Shown here one piece after another: positions 8,743 to 16,873 of a stretch of DNA of 64,000 nt. The stretch is from CAWJFJ01 sp963800065. GTDB taxonomy: Bacteria; Actinomycetota; Acidimicrobiia; Acidimicrobiales; UBA8190. The stretch is taken from contig CAWCZO010000009.1 of the NCBI GenBank assembly GCA_963800065.1, positions 62,001-126,000 of the forward strand, read 5' to 3'. Under the pieces are notes generated by a model. The model had not been told where the DNA came from. It did not search any database and saw nothing but the letters and a program-made list of their open reading frames with translations. The translations under genes were made by a program, and so were the position numbers. Position 1 is the first letter of the stretch; every line of letters begins with the position of its first letter.

Positions 8743-9187
8743 TTGTCCTCAGCACGGTGTTGGGCGGGGTCAGCATTATTGGCGGCCCATCGACCAGCGC
8801 CAAAGTGTTCGCACAATGCCACGGTGGGACTGCCGACAAAAATCTATATCAAGGCCGTGAAATGACCCGGGGCGGGAGCTCGCCGCTGCTAGAGCAGCAC
8901 CTGGCGAGGGGCAATCAGGACAAGACGGGCGGTCAGGCGCGAAGTCTTGTCGGCCGTGACGGCGTCGGACCCGGGGGCCACGGAATGGCAGATTAGACGG
9001 AGGACCATCGGCTGCACCTCACCGCTCCAAGAGTGCGTCGAACGCCGATGACTCCGCGGTGGTCATGCAGGACTCGCTAAGTTAACTTGCCCGAGTAGTC
9101 CGACCCCCTCGACGAACCGACCTGGTTGACTGAAGGCGTCAGGCCTTGTCGTAAGCGGGAGATGAGCCCCAACGAGTGGAGGTGCCG
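8743..9187. other. Intergenic stretch, nothing supported
   Basis: Between the IS110 truncation point and the VOC gene no frame has both natural composition and an RBS. One plus-strand frame (SIIGGPSTSAKVFAQCHGG) and one minus-strand frame look half-natural and could be relics. No tRNA, repeat or promoter is evident. Confidence 0.3.
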
Positions 9188-9652
9188 GTGGCCGAACCCA
9201 CGCAGCCCGCTGAGCGAATGGTGGTGTGCTATTTCATCGTCTCCGATGACGTCGAGCGCTCCCGGCGCTTCTATACCGAGGTACTCGGTGGCAGGGTGGT
9301 CTTCGGCCCAGAGCCGACCAATATCGCACTCGCTAACAGCTTCATCGTCATCAACGGCGGCGGAGGCCCCACCGACGACAAGCCCACGGTGACCCTTGAG
9401 ACGCCGAGCGACCCCGACCGGGTCAGCAGCTTCCTCAATATCCGGGTCGCAGACATCCACGCCGTCTACGCCGAATGGAGCGCCCGGGGGGCGCAGTTCC
9501 TGACGCCGCCGAAGCAGCACCGGTACGAGATCCGTTGCTACATCCGCGATCCCGACGGCTACATCATCGAGGTCGGGCAAACCACCGATCCACAGGGGGA
9601 CTGGTGGCCCGCCGACTGGGCACCGATCGACCCCGGCGGGCAATCCGAATAA
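9188..9652 (+). CDS. VOC (glyoxalase/dioxygenase-fold) protein
   Basis: This is a single-domain vicinal-oxygen-chelate protein of 154 aa. The two beta-alpha-beta-beta-beta modules are visible: VVCYFIVSDDVERSRRFYTE then VLGGRVVF, and later LNIRVADIHAVYAEWSARGA then YIRDPDGYIIEVGQ. The final Glu in YIIEVGQ sits where these enzymes place a metal ligand, but substrates vary widely. The GTG at 9188 has GGAGG five bases before it and is preferred to the in-frame GTG at 9176. It sits between IS110 and IS630 sequences with no operon partner, so its role is unclear. Confidence 0.82.
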   Translation: MAEPTQPAERMVVCYFIVSDDVERSRRFYTEVLGGRVVFGPEPTNIALANSFIVINGGGGPTDDKPTVTLETPSDPDRVSSFLNIRVADIHAVYAEWSARGAQFLTPPKQHRYEIRCYIRDPDGYIIEVGQTTDPQGDWWPADWAPIDPGGQSE

Positions 9653-9659
9653 CCCCCAT

Positions 9660-10751
9660 CTAGTGTCCCGAGTTGCTGATTCGCTCGCAATATCGTGCGA
9701 TTGAAGCGAGGATCTGATCGGCGGTTTTGACCCAGACGTAGGGCCGGGGGTCGTCGTTCCACAGGACGATCCAGTCGCGGATGTCACGCTCGAGGTTCTG
9801 CACGTTGGTGTGGGCACCTCGCTTGATCTTCTTGGTGGTCAACTCGCCGAACCAACGTTCGACCATGTTCAACCACGACCCGGATGTCGGTGTGAAGTGA
9901 AGATGGAACCGGCGGTGGCGCAACAACCACCTCTGAATGTCAGGGGTCTTGTGGGTGGCGTAGTTGTCGAGAATGAGATGGACCTCGAGGTTCTCGGGAA
10001 CCTCTTCGTCGATACGCACCAGGAACTTCTTGAACTCGACGGCTCGGTGGCGCCGGTGCAGCGAGCCGATGACCTTGCCGGTGGCCATGTCGAGGGCTGC
10101 GAACAGCGATGTGGTGCCGTGGCGGATGTAATCGTGGCTGCGTCGTTCGGGAGTGCCGGGCATCATGGGCAAGATCGGTTGGAAGCGGGCCAGGGTCTGG
10201 ATCTGGGACTTCTCGTCCACGCACAGCACCACGGCCCGTTCGGGGGGATCGAGATAGAGGCCCACGATGTCTTTGACTTTGTCCACGAACAGCGGGTCGG
10301 TGGACAGTTTGAAGCTCTCGGCCCGATGGGGCTGTAGTCCGAAGGCCCGCCAGATCAAGCTGATCGACGTTTGGCTCATGCCCATGGCTTCGGCCATCGA
10401 CCGTGTGGACCAATGGGTGGCGTCGCCCGGCTTCTCTTCCAGGGTCTTCACGATCACGGCCTCGACTTTGTCGTCTGTGACGGTGCGCGCTGCTCCAGGC
10501 CGGGGCTCGTCGAATAACCCGTCGAGGCGCTTCTCCACGAACCGCCGGCGCCACTTGCCCACGGTGGTGTTGTTGATCCGCAGGTCGGCGGCCACCGCCT
10601 GGTTGGTGGCACCTGTGGCACAGGCCAGGACGATCCGAGCCCGCAGAGCCAGTGCCTGCGCGCTCTTGCGTCGCCTGGTCAGGCGTTCGAGGACTTCACG
10701 CTCCTCGTCGCTCAGCACCAGCTCCGTCTTCGGTCGTCCCCTTGGCGGCAT
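9660..10751 (-). CDS. IS630-family DDE transposase
   Basis: This 363-aa transposase has an N-terminal helix-turn-helix region (SAQALALRARIVLACATG, INNTTVGKWRRRFVEKRLDG) followed by a second winged-helix part (STRSMAEAMGMSQTSISLIW). The RNase H-like catalytic domain has the DDE set: Asp in VVLCVDEKSQ, Asp in HLILDNYATHK, Glu in GSWLNMVERWFGEL. Length and order match full IS630 proteins. The stop codon TAG is formed by the flanking target TA plus one neighbouring host base (9660-9662), so the reading frame ends exactly at the element border. The start is ATG at 10751 (MPPRGRPKTELVLS). Confidence 0.95.
   Translation of the reverse strand: MPPRGRPKTELVLSDEEREVLERLTRRRKSAQALALRARIVLACATGATNQAVAADLRINNTTVGKWRRRFVEKRLDGLFDEPRPGAARTVTDDKVEAVIVKTLEEKPGDATHWSTRSMAEAMGMSQTSISLIWRAFGLQPHRAESFKLSTDPLFVDKVKDIVGLYLDPPERAVVLCVDEKSQIQTLARFQPILPMMPGTPERRSHDYIRHGTTSLFAALDMATGKVIGSLHRRHRAVEFKKFLVRIDEEVPENLEVHLILDNYATHKTPDIQRWLLRHRRFHLHFTPTSGSWLNMVERWFGELTTKKIKRGAHTNVQNLERDIRDWIVLWNDDPRPYVWVKTADQILASIARYCERISNSGH
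9661..9695 (+). repeat. IS630 terminal inverted repeat, left
   Basis: It starts TAGTGTCCCGAGTTG and pairs with the complement of 10818-10852, which starts TAGTCCCCCGAGTTG. 28 of 35 positions match, with the outer 22 bases best kept. The leading TA is the presumed target duplication. Confidence 0.88.
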
Positions 10752-10850
10752 CGTCGTCTCCCATCGTTGCTGACAACGACGGGAACGCGCCGATCGAGAC
10801 GAAAATTCCGGGTTGACCGATATTTCTTACGAATCAACAACTCGGGGGAC
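9663..10850 (-). mobile_element. Complete IS630-family insertion sequence
   Basis: A 1188-bp element carries one transposase gene on the minus strand. Imperfect terminal inverted repeats share 28 of 35 positions (counting the flanking TA) between 9661-9695 and the complement of 10818-10852. Each end is bordered by TA, matching the TA target duplication made by IS630/Tc1-mariner elements. Catalytic residues of the transposase are intact, so the element may be functional. It inserted directly after the VOC gene. Confidence 0.9.
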
Positions 10851-10852
10851 TA
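10818..10852 (-). repeat. IS630 terminal inverted repeat, right
   Basis: It is the partner of the left repeat at 9661-9695. Read on the minus strand it starts TAGTCCCCCGAGTTGTTG. The final TA at 10851-10852 is the other copy of the target dinucleotide. Confidence 0.88.
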
Positions 10853-11093
10853 GGTCGGGGTCATCAAAACCGTCTGGGCGAAGGCCCCAGCCCAGAGCGG
10901 GTGCCTCGGCCAGGCCGGCGGAGCGGTGGCGGCCGGGCACAGAGGGCAGGAACGTCCGACGCCGGACACTGGTTGAGGATGGCCTTGCGGCCGCGTACAA
11001 ACCAGCGAGGCGTCGCGACAATTGACTCTGGACCGGTCCCGTCTCGCTCAGCTTGACTGGCGCAAGCGACCCTTCTCGCCCAAAGGAGATCCC

Positions 11094-11666
11094 ATGACCG
11101 ACCAAACGCTTACGCCGCTGGCACGTGGGGATGCAAACGTCAGGGGTCCGTTGCGAGTGCGGCGAAAGGCGTACAGACGCAAGAAAGTGAAGGGCCCGAA
11201 TGAGGAGCCACTCTTCCAGCGGGTGGCGGACAAGGTCAGCTATGGGATGGGTACCCCGCTCAATATCGCCATCTGGATCGTGTTGGTGGTCGGGTGGACG
11301 CTGCTATTTCTCGTCGACCGCAATCCCCACGTCCAGAGCGGCTCGTTCATGCCTGCCTGGTTCACCTCGACGGGTTACAACTTCCCGCTGAACCTCGTGA
11401 CGACCGTCGCCGAGCTATACATCGGTTTTCTCGTGGGCGCTGCCTCAAATCGCTCTGAGCGCAATCTCGAGGACACGCTCGCGCAGATCGAGAAGTTGGA
11501 GAACAAACTCGCCATGTTGATTCAGGAGAATACCGATCTGACCAATGAGGTGAAGCTCGACACAGGACTCCTTCAGGACCTTCATGGCTATATCGCGGCC
11601 CTGATAAGGGCCGCCGGTCTGGACGTTGGCACATCGTCACCGGGAACTCAGCCGCCTTTGACGTAA
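11094..11666 (+). CDS. DUF1003 membrane protein
   Basis: ATG at 11094 follows AAAGGAGAT at ideal spacing; the frame upstream to 11022 is ignored. The 190-aa product has a basic N-terminus (RVRRKAYRRKKVKG) and two membrane helices: NIAIWIVLVVGWTLLFLVD and a second around FPLNLVTTVAELYIGFLVGA. A coiled-coil C-terminus follows (SERNLEDTLAQIEKLENKLA, then LIQENTDLTNEVK). The layout, with a conserved polar residue set between the helices, is that of DUF1003 proteins. Their role is unknown. It stands alone between IS630 and the tRNA remnant. Confidence 0.82.
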   Translation: MTDQTLTPLARGDANVRGPLRVRRKAYRRKKVKGPNEEPLFQRVADKVSYGMGTPLNIAIWIVLVVGWTLLFLVDRNPHVQSGSFMPAWFTSTGYNFPLNLVTTVAELYIGFLVGAASNRSERNLEDTLAQIEKLENKLAMLIQENTDLTNEVKLDTGLLQDLHGYIAALIRAAGLDVGTSSPGTQPPLT

Positions 11667-12096
11667 GATCTGGGACATCCTGTATGTGCCAAATCGTTTG
11701 GTAGCACTTCAGCCGGGGGCTCATGTGTTGGCTGGAGGCGGGAGGGCGCCGGCCTTGCGCATTGGGTCAGCGGCCCTTCTCGCGCGAGATTGCACAAACC
11801 CATTGACCCTCCGAATGGTAGGGCGTAACGCCGGTACCAGCTGTTCCTCACAGAGGTCGGGCATCATCGACGACGCAAATCCCAGTGACGCCACCGACGA
11901 AAGGAGGATGTCGAAGAGATTCGGCGCCATGTTCCTTTTTGGAGTGATGTCGGAACCTAGCCTCCTCGATACGTCGACTGTGCTGCTACAACCACATGTC
12001 GACGGGACGATCAATAGCGGTCTGCTGTGCTCAGTCAAAAACGCCAATCATGCTGTGTCAATTTGTAAAGGTGTAGGTAGGAAGGCCGGGCGCAAT
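11667..12096. other. Intergenic stretch upstream of tRNA remnant
   Basis: No gene can be supported. Frames on both strands contain half-natural runs (for example LFDILLSSVASLGFASSMMP on the minus strand) but lack RBS and domain. The stretch ends at the tRNA-Gly-like remnant at 12097. It may be host DNA rearranged by integration events. Confidence 0.3.
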
Positions 12097-12143
12097 CACC
12101 TTGCCAAGGTTGAGGGTCACGGGTCCAAATCCCGTCGTCCGCT
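12097..12143 (+). pseudogene. 3' half of a tRNA-Gly(GCC) gene
   Basis: The bases match the 3' half of actinobacterial tRNA-Gly. An anticodon arm with loop TTGCCAA (anticodon GCC at 12103-12105) is followed by a variable loop, then a T arm with stem ACGGG/CCCGT. The 3' acceptor strand ends CGTCCGCT. The T loop (TCCAAAT) and anticodon stem carry substitutions. The matching 5' acceptor strand (about GCGGACG) and a normal D arm are absent upstream. It is therefore a fragment, not a functional tRNA. The 3' ends of tRNA genes are common integration sites, so this may be an old attachment-site scar. Confidence 0.65.
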
Positions 12144-12402
12144 TGAGAAAGCCCAGGTGGAAGCGGTACGAGGGGTCGAAATTGGCCCTCCCCGGCGCGC
12201 CAGGGGGTTGCTCGTAGCTGCGAGAGGGTCCTTAGTCGCGTCCGAATCATCCACGTCGCATGCCTTTCCTGAGTCGGTCAACCGTGTAGCGACGGACCGC
12301 ATCGCTCAAAATCAGAGGGGACCACGCGATGAGTTTGGCGGGTGGGCGGAGTCTGCATTGTGTACGGAAGGATGAGACGTCGCCGCCGCTCTCGCGCGTC
12401 GG

Positions 12403-12428
12403 GTTGACGTCCCCCCGAGTGGTGTAAA
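12403..12428 (+). repeat. IS256-type inverted repeat, left
   Basis: It reads GTTGACGTCCC, two variable bases, then CGAGTGGTGTAAA. It matches the complement of 14130-14155 at 22 of 26 positions. It lies about 80 bp before the transposase start. Confidence 0.75.
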
Positions 12429-12506
12429 AGCTGGGGTCCCCCACTGAAGGGGGTCACCAGGTGATCTTCGGTGTGAAGCACAACCAACACACCAAGGAGG
12501 CACCTG

Positions 12507-13742
12507 ATGACCCTTTACCAGTCTGACGTGCTGGAGCTGCTGGAGGCGATCCGTTCCGGCGGCGACATCGACGCCATCCGAACGGGGGCCGAGTTCGTCT
12601 ACCAGGCCCTGATCGAGGCGGAGGCGTCCGAGCAGATCGGGGCGGCCCGCTACGAACGCTCCGGGAGCCGCACCACCCAGCGCAACGGCCATCGGACCCG
12701 GACGCTGTCGACCAAGGCCGGCGACCTGGAGCTCAAGATCCCGAAGCTCCGCGAGGGAGTCTTCTACCCGTCGCTGCTGGAGCGCCGGCGCCGCATCGAC
12801 CGGGCCCTGTTCGCCGTGGTCATGGAGGCCTACGTGCACGGCGTCTCTACCCGCAAGGTCGACGACCTGGTGGTGGCCTTGGGCGTTGATACCGGCATCT
12901 CCAAGTCCGAGGTGAGCCGGATCTGCGGGGAGCTCGACCAGGAGCTGCAGGCCTTCCGTGACCGGCGCCTCGACCACGTCGAGTTCCCTTACGTGTTCCT
13001 CGACGCCACCTACCTGAAGGGCCGGGTGGCCCACCAGGTCGTGTCCCGGGCCGTGGTGGTGGCCACCGGCGTGTCCATGGAGGGGGGTCGTGAGGTGCTC
13101 GGCTGCGCGGTGGGTGATTCCGAGGATTCCGGCTTCTGGACGGAGTTCCTGCGGTCACTTCGTTCCCGGGGCCTGAAGGGCGTGCGCCTGGTCATCTCCG
13201 ACCAGCACCTGGGGCTCAAGGCGGCCGTCGAGGCGGTCATACTCGGCTCGGCCTGGCAACGCTGTCGGGTCCACTTCATGCGCAACGTGCTGGCCCGGGT
13301 CCAACGCTCGAACACCCACATGGTGATCGCCGCCATCCAGACGATCTTCGCCCAGCCCGACGCCCAGAGCGTGCGCGAGCAGTTCCAGCGCATCACCGCC
13401 ACCTTCGAGGACCAGTTCGCCGACGTGGCGGCCATGCTCGAAGGGGCCAAAGAGGACCTGCTGGCCTTCAGCGCCTTCCCCGAGTCGCACTGGCGCAAGA
13501 TCTGGTCCACGAACCCGTTGGAACGGGTCCACCGGGAGATCAAGCGGAGAACCGATGTCGTGGGCGTCTTCCCGAACGACGAGGCCGTGGCCCGGCTCGT
13601 CACCGCCGTGGTGGTGGAGACCCACGACGAGTGGCAGGTGGCCGAACGGCGCTAGCTGTCCGAGACGTCCATGGCCCAGCTCCGGCGTCTGGAGGTGGCT
13701 GCCGCCAAGCCGGCTCCCAAGCGCCGACGACTGGCCGGATGA
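12507..13742 (+). pseudogene. IS256-family transposase interrupted by an amber codon
   Basis: ATG at 12507 follows AAGGAGG at ideal spacing. The product is a Mutator/IS256-type DDE transposase: Asp in VFLDATYLKG, Asp in LVISDQHLGLK, the CxxH of QRCRVHFMRN, and Glu in STNPLERVHREIKRR. Translation stops at TAG 13653-13655 after WQVAERR. Family members normally continue with Tyr-Leu-Ser in this position, and the frame after TAG continues naturally (LSETSMAQLRRLEVAA) to TGA at 13740-13742. A single TAC to TAG change explains this. About 29 C-terminal codons are lost. All catalytic residues precede the stop, so activity is uncertain rather than excluded. Confidence 0.88.
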
Positions 13743-13760
13743 CGCCATAGCCTCTGGGGA

Positions 13761-14102
13761 ATGCCGGTCACGGTCCTGCCTGAACTCGATGTCGAGAAGC
13801 TGCGACGCTTTTGCCGAGAGCGCGTCCCTGAGACCCTCAAGGACGAGGTCCGTCTGGAGGTGACGGTCAAAGGCAAGCGCGTCTCGGTCCACGAGCGTCG
13901 ACCGCCGTGGCAGGGAGGGCCGGGTGAGTGGACGTCCATGGCCATCGCTCAGCTGCGTTATGAAGGCGAGGGCACGTGGACGCTCTACTTCGGGGACCGC
14001 TACGGCGGTTGGACGATGTATTTCGACCTCGAGGCCAAGCAACCCATCGACGTGATCATCGAAGAGATCAGCTCCGACCCGACATGCGTCTTCTGGGGCT
14101 GA
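13761..14102 (+). CDS. DUF3024 protein inside an IS256 element
   Basis: This 113-aa protein matches DUF3024 in layout: an N-terminal helix (ELDVEKLRRFCRERVPETLK), a beta strand with VRLEVTVKGKRVSVHERRPP, W-rich strands (GEWTSMAIAQLRYEGEGTW, then TLYFGDRYGGWTMY), and the ending IIEEISSDPTCVFWG. The family is common in actinobacteria and of unknown function. ATG at 13761 has only GGGGA just upstream. It lies 18 bp after the transposase frame and before the right inverted repeat, so it moves with the element if the ends are right. It could aid or restrain transposition, or be a captured host gene. Confidence 0.8.
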   Translation: MPVTVLPELDVEKLRRFCRERVPETLKDEVRLEVTVKGKRVSVHERRPPWQGGPGEWTSMAIAQLRYEGEGTWTLYFGDRYGGWTMYFDLEAKQPIDVIIEEISSDPTCVFWG

Positions 14103-14129
14103 CTACGATCTCAAAGACCGAGGGTCACA

Positions 14130-14155
14130 TTTACACCACTCGTCGGGACGTGATC
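14130..14155 (-). repeat. IS256-type inverted repeat, right
   Basis: On the minus strand it reads GATCACGTCCC, two variable bases, then CGAGTGGTGTAAA. It lies 28 bp after the DUF3024 stop codon, which puts that gene inside the element. Confidence 0.75.
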
Positions 14156-14186
14156 CACGTCGGTCGAGCTCGAAGGAGGAGTGAAG

Positions 14187-14807
14187 ATGGTCGCGATGCC
14201 GAGGATCGTTTCAGCAGAGGAGTGGCAGCAGGAGCGGAACGAGTTGCTGAAGGCCGAGAAGGAGGCTACGCGGGAGCTGGACGCCCTGGCTGCACGGCGT
14301 CGTCGACTGCCGATGGTGAAGTTCGATAACTACGTCTTCGAGGGTCCGAGTGGTCCCCGAACGCTGCTCGAGCTGTTCGAAGGGCGAGACCAGCTCACAA
14401 TCTATCAATTCATGGACAACGGTCCTGACGACTTCTGCCCCGGTTGCACCCACTTCACGAACAATGTGGCAGATCTGGCTGAGCTTGCTCACTCCGGCGT
14501 CAGCTGGGCGACGGTCTCGAACATGCCGATCGCCCAGATCGAGGCCTACAAGGCCCGCATGGGATGGACCATGCCGTTCCTGTCATCGCGTACCACGACC
14601 TTCAGCCGCGATACCGGTGCTGATTACTTTATGCTCAACGCGTTCCTGCGCGACGGCGACGACATCTACCGCACCTACAGTACGACGGCCCGCGGCGTCG
14701 ATCGGATTCTGTTCGTCAACAACATCCTCGATCTCACGCCCTACGGGCGACAGGAGGACTGGGAAGACTCGCCGGTTGGCTGGCCTCAGCACCCGACGTA
14801 CGGATAG
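14187..14807 (+). CDS. DUF899 thioredoxin-fold protein
   Basis: ATG at 14187 follows AAGGAGG with a 7-base spacer. The 206-aa protein is a DUF899 member. It has the helical start SAEEWQQERNELLKAEKEAT, the RRRLPMVKFDNYVFEGPSG segment, then a thioredoxin-like core with LTIYQFMDNGPDDFCPGCTH holding a CPGC pair. Later motifs are WATVSNMPIAQIEAYKARMG and FFLxR-like ADYFMLNAFLRDGDDIYRTY. It ends with the usual WPQHPTYG. It is soluble and possibly redox-active through the CPGC pair; the substrate is unknown. It is the first gene after the IS256 element and stands alone. Confidence 0.88.
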   Translation: MVAMPRIVSAEEWQQERNELLKAEKEATRELDALAARRRRLPMVKFDNYVFEGPSGPRTLLELFEGRDQLTIYQFMDNGPDDFCPGCTHFTNNVADLAELAHSGVSWATVSNMPIAQIEAYKARMGWTMPFLSSRTTTFSRDTGADYFMLNAFLRDGDDIYRTYSTTARGVDRILFVNNILDLTPYGRQEDWEDSPVGWPQHPTYG

Positions 14808-14837
14808 CGATCGCCGCTCTCTACCACCTATTCGGTG

Positions 14838-15815
14838 TTATTGGCGAGCCTTGAGGGCGGCGTCCTTGGCGACGGGGATTCGCTTTCGGAAGGCCTGGAG
14901 GGAACACGCGGTCAAGGCACACGTCGTACGCGCCCGGGCCGAGGCGCTACGGGGCAGGTTGAGCATGGGCCCGAGCTCTCCGAAGTAGTTCCCCTTGCCC
15001 ACGACGGCGAGGGCTTCCTCGCTGCCGTCGGCGCGGACGCGGTAGATCTCGATCTCGCCTTCCTCCACCAGGTAGACCAGATCACCCCGGTCACCTTGGT
15101 TGAATAGGACCTGGCCCGGTTCGAGCCGCACCTCCTCGGGATCTCGATCGGCTTCTTTGAAGTGGGGGACGAGCTCGATGACGCGGTCCGCGATTTGAGA
15201 GATCCTGTCGTCATGGGTGGACACGAGTACCAGGCGCCCCGGCGCGGCCAGGCTCCTCAAGAGGACGAGCACTCCCTCCACCTGGATGTGATCGAGGTGG
15301 GCGGTGGGCTCGTCGGCCACCACCAGGGGCGGGTCGTGCACAAGGGCCCGGGCAATGGCTACACGCTGCTGCTGGCCGCCTGACATCTGGCCGGGTCGGT
15401 GACCGGCACGATCGGCCAGGCCGACCTGGGTCAGCAGCTCGTCGGCTCGGGCCGTTGCCCGGTGGCGCGGAACCTTGCCCAGGCGCAGCGGTGCCACGAG
15501 ATTGGCCCGTGCGGACAGGCTCGGGATCAGATTGAAGGCCTGGAATACGACCCCCACGGTCGAGCGCCGGTACTCACCGAGGGCGGCCCCGGCCAAAGTG
15601 GACACGTCGCTCCCACGGAAGACGATCGAACCCGAAGTCGGTGTGAGCAACCCGGCCAAGCACGACAACAGCGTCGTCTTGCCGCAGCCACTGGGGCCGA
15701 GCACCGCGACAAGTTCTCCGTCCTCGGCGTCGAAGCAGAGCTGGTCGAGGGGCCGCACCACGTAACCGCCGGATGCGAACTCCACCGTCAGATGGCGAAC
15801 CTCGAGCTCGGCCAT
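14838..15815 (-). CDS. ABC ATPase fused to a cyclic-nucleotide-binding domain
   Basis: Residues 1-220 form a MacB/LolD-type ABC ATPase: Walker A GPSGCGKTT (40-48), Q-loop FQAFNL, signature MSGGQQQRVAIARAL, Walker B LVVADEPTA and switch STHDD. Residues about 230-325 form a cNMP-binding domain with FNQGDRGDLVYLVEEGEIE and a phosphate-binding cassette (YFGELGPMLNLPRSASARA). The same architecture occurs in mycobacterial Rv0073 and Rv2564. Binding of cAMP or cGMP would let the nucleotide gate transport. The ATG at 15815 overlaps the permease stop (TGATG); an in-frame GTG at 15818 is possible. It pairs with the FtsX-like permease as one transporter of unknown cargo. Confidence 0.9.
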   Translation of the reverse strand: MAELEVRHLTVEFASGGYVVRPLDQLCFDAEDGELVAVLGPSGCGKTTLLSCLAGLLTPTSGSIVFRGSDVSTLAGAALGEYRRSTVGVVFQAFNLIPSLSARANLVAPLRLGKVPRHRATARADELLTQVGLADRAGHRPGQMSGGQQQRVAIARALVHDPPLVVADEPTAHLDHIQVEGVLVLLRSLAAPGRLVLVSTHDDRISQIADRVIELVPHFKEADRDPEEVRLEPGQVLFNQGDRGDLVYLVEEGEIEIYRVRADGSEEALAVVGKGNYFGELGPMLNLPRSASARARTTCALTACSLQAFRKRIPVAKDAALKARQ

Positions 15816-16873
15816 CACGCCCCCGCAAACGCCGCCGCGGGGTCGACTGCTGTCACCCGTCGCAGGGCAGCCACGCTAGCGATGAGCCCTACGGCCAGAG
15901 CCGATAGCGGCAGCACGAAAAAGGCACTGGCCGGGATGTCCACCGGCTGGGCGAATATCCCGGTCATGAAATTGGACAGCCCCGCGGCGATGACGGCGGC
16001 GGCCAGTGCCACGGCCACGGCCTGAGCCGCCAGGCCGACGAAGAGTAACCGCGTCGAAGAGCCCAAGGCTTTGAGGACCGCGAAGTCTCGTGTCCGTTCC
16101 AAGGCGGTGACGTAGATAAGGGCAGCGACGATGATGGCGGCGATGAGCCACATGAAGAAGCGGGAGTTGTTGATGGATGAGACGCCGCTGGACATCTGCT
16201 CCAAGCTGGCCTGTTCGATCTGTGCGTTCGAATAGACGCCGTAAGCAGAAGGGAGAGACGTCGGCACCCCGGTGGTGAGAACGGCACTGATGAACGTGCG
16301 GCCTCCGAAGACGACGTCCTGGGCGTCACCCAATGTGACGTAGGCATTGGGTACCCCTCCGAGCAACGTCCGGTTGCTGACAACACCCACCACCTGGAAG
16401 CTGTGACCCGAGACGGTGAAACGTTGTCCTACCCCGAGATGAAGCCGGGCGTCGACCACCGCCTGTCCGCTGGCGGACACGGCCCGGCCTGCGAGCGGCT
16501 CCCCCGGCCCGCCCAGCCCGCCAGGGCTATACCCGATGAGGTTCAGGCTTTGCGCCGCCGGGCGACCGTTGATCGTGGCGGCCTGGGGTACGACGAGCAC
16601 CGGGTCTGCACTGCGCACGCCGGGGGCGTGCGACACCGCCGAGACGGCGGATTCCGGGAGTGGCGACAGGGCGGCGATCCGGCCCGCGGAGTGGGCAGCG
16701 ACCACCCATGATTGCGCACCCATGCCCTGAACCGTCTGATCGATCTCCACCGTGAAGCCGGCGGCCATACCGGCGAGGAGAAGCGTCATGGCGAACACAA
16801 GGCCCGCGCCGACGACAGCGATCACGAATTGTCGGGCACGGAACCGGAGGTCCTGCACCGTGATTGTGAGCAT
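15815..16873 (-). CDS. FtsX-like ABC permease
   Basis: This 352-aa membrane protein has one N-terminal helix (QFVIAVVGAGLVFAMTLLLA), a large extracytoplasmic MacB-like domain of about 200 residues, and three C-terminal helices (starting FFMWLIAAIIVAALIYVTAL). The motif ERTRDFAVLKALGSSTRLLF between helices is typical of FtsX-family permeases. ATG at 16873 follows a G-rich RBS (GGGGGCGGGAA) and is preferred to 16903. It is translationally coupled to the ABC ATPase-cNMP gene. By family it would form a dimer that exports or extracts a lipid, peptide or antibiotic; the actual substrate is unknown. Confidence 0.9.
   Translation of the reverse strand: MLTITVQDLRFRARQFVIAVVGAGLVFAMTLLLAGMAAGFTVEIDQTVQGMGAQSWVVAAHSAGRIAALSPLPESAVSAVSHAPGVRSADPVLVVPQAATINGRPAAQSLNLIGYSPGGLGGPGEPLAGRAVSASGQAVVDARLHLGVGQRFTVSGHSFQVVGVVSNRTLLGGVPNAYVTLGDAQDVVFGGRTFISAVLTTGVPTSLPSAYGVYSNAQIEQASLEQMSSGVSSINNSRFFMWLIAAIIVAALIYVTALERTRDFAVLKALGSSTRLLFVGLAAQAVAVALAAAVIAAGLSNFMTGIFAQPVDIPASAFFVLPLSALAVGLIASVAALRRVTAVDPAAAFAGA

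Larger units (their letters stand above)
12403..14155 (+). mobile_element. IS256-family element with a DUF3024 passenger gene
   Basis: A 1753-bp unit is bounded by 26-bp inverted repeats (22 of 26 identical), 12403-12428 and 14130-14155. Each ends inward in GAGTGGTGTAAA, the GTGTAAA ending typical of IS256-family repeats. Candidate 8-bp target duplications CGCGTCGG (12395-12402) and CACGTCGG (14156-14163) differ at one base. Inside are a transposase with a late amber codon and a second gene encoding a DUF3024 protein. Typical elements of the family carry only the transposase and are about 1.3-1.5 kb, so the extra gene is unusual. Confidence 0.75.

Noticed and set aside
12035..12250. 71-codon frame with a DDGIWTRDPQP segment
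   Set aside because: This is the familiar spurious peptide from the antisense of a tRNA; it supports the tRNA remnant instead.
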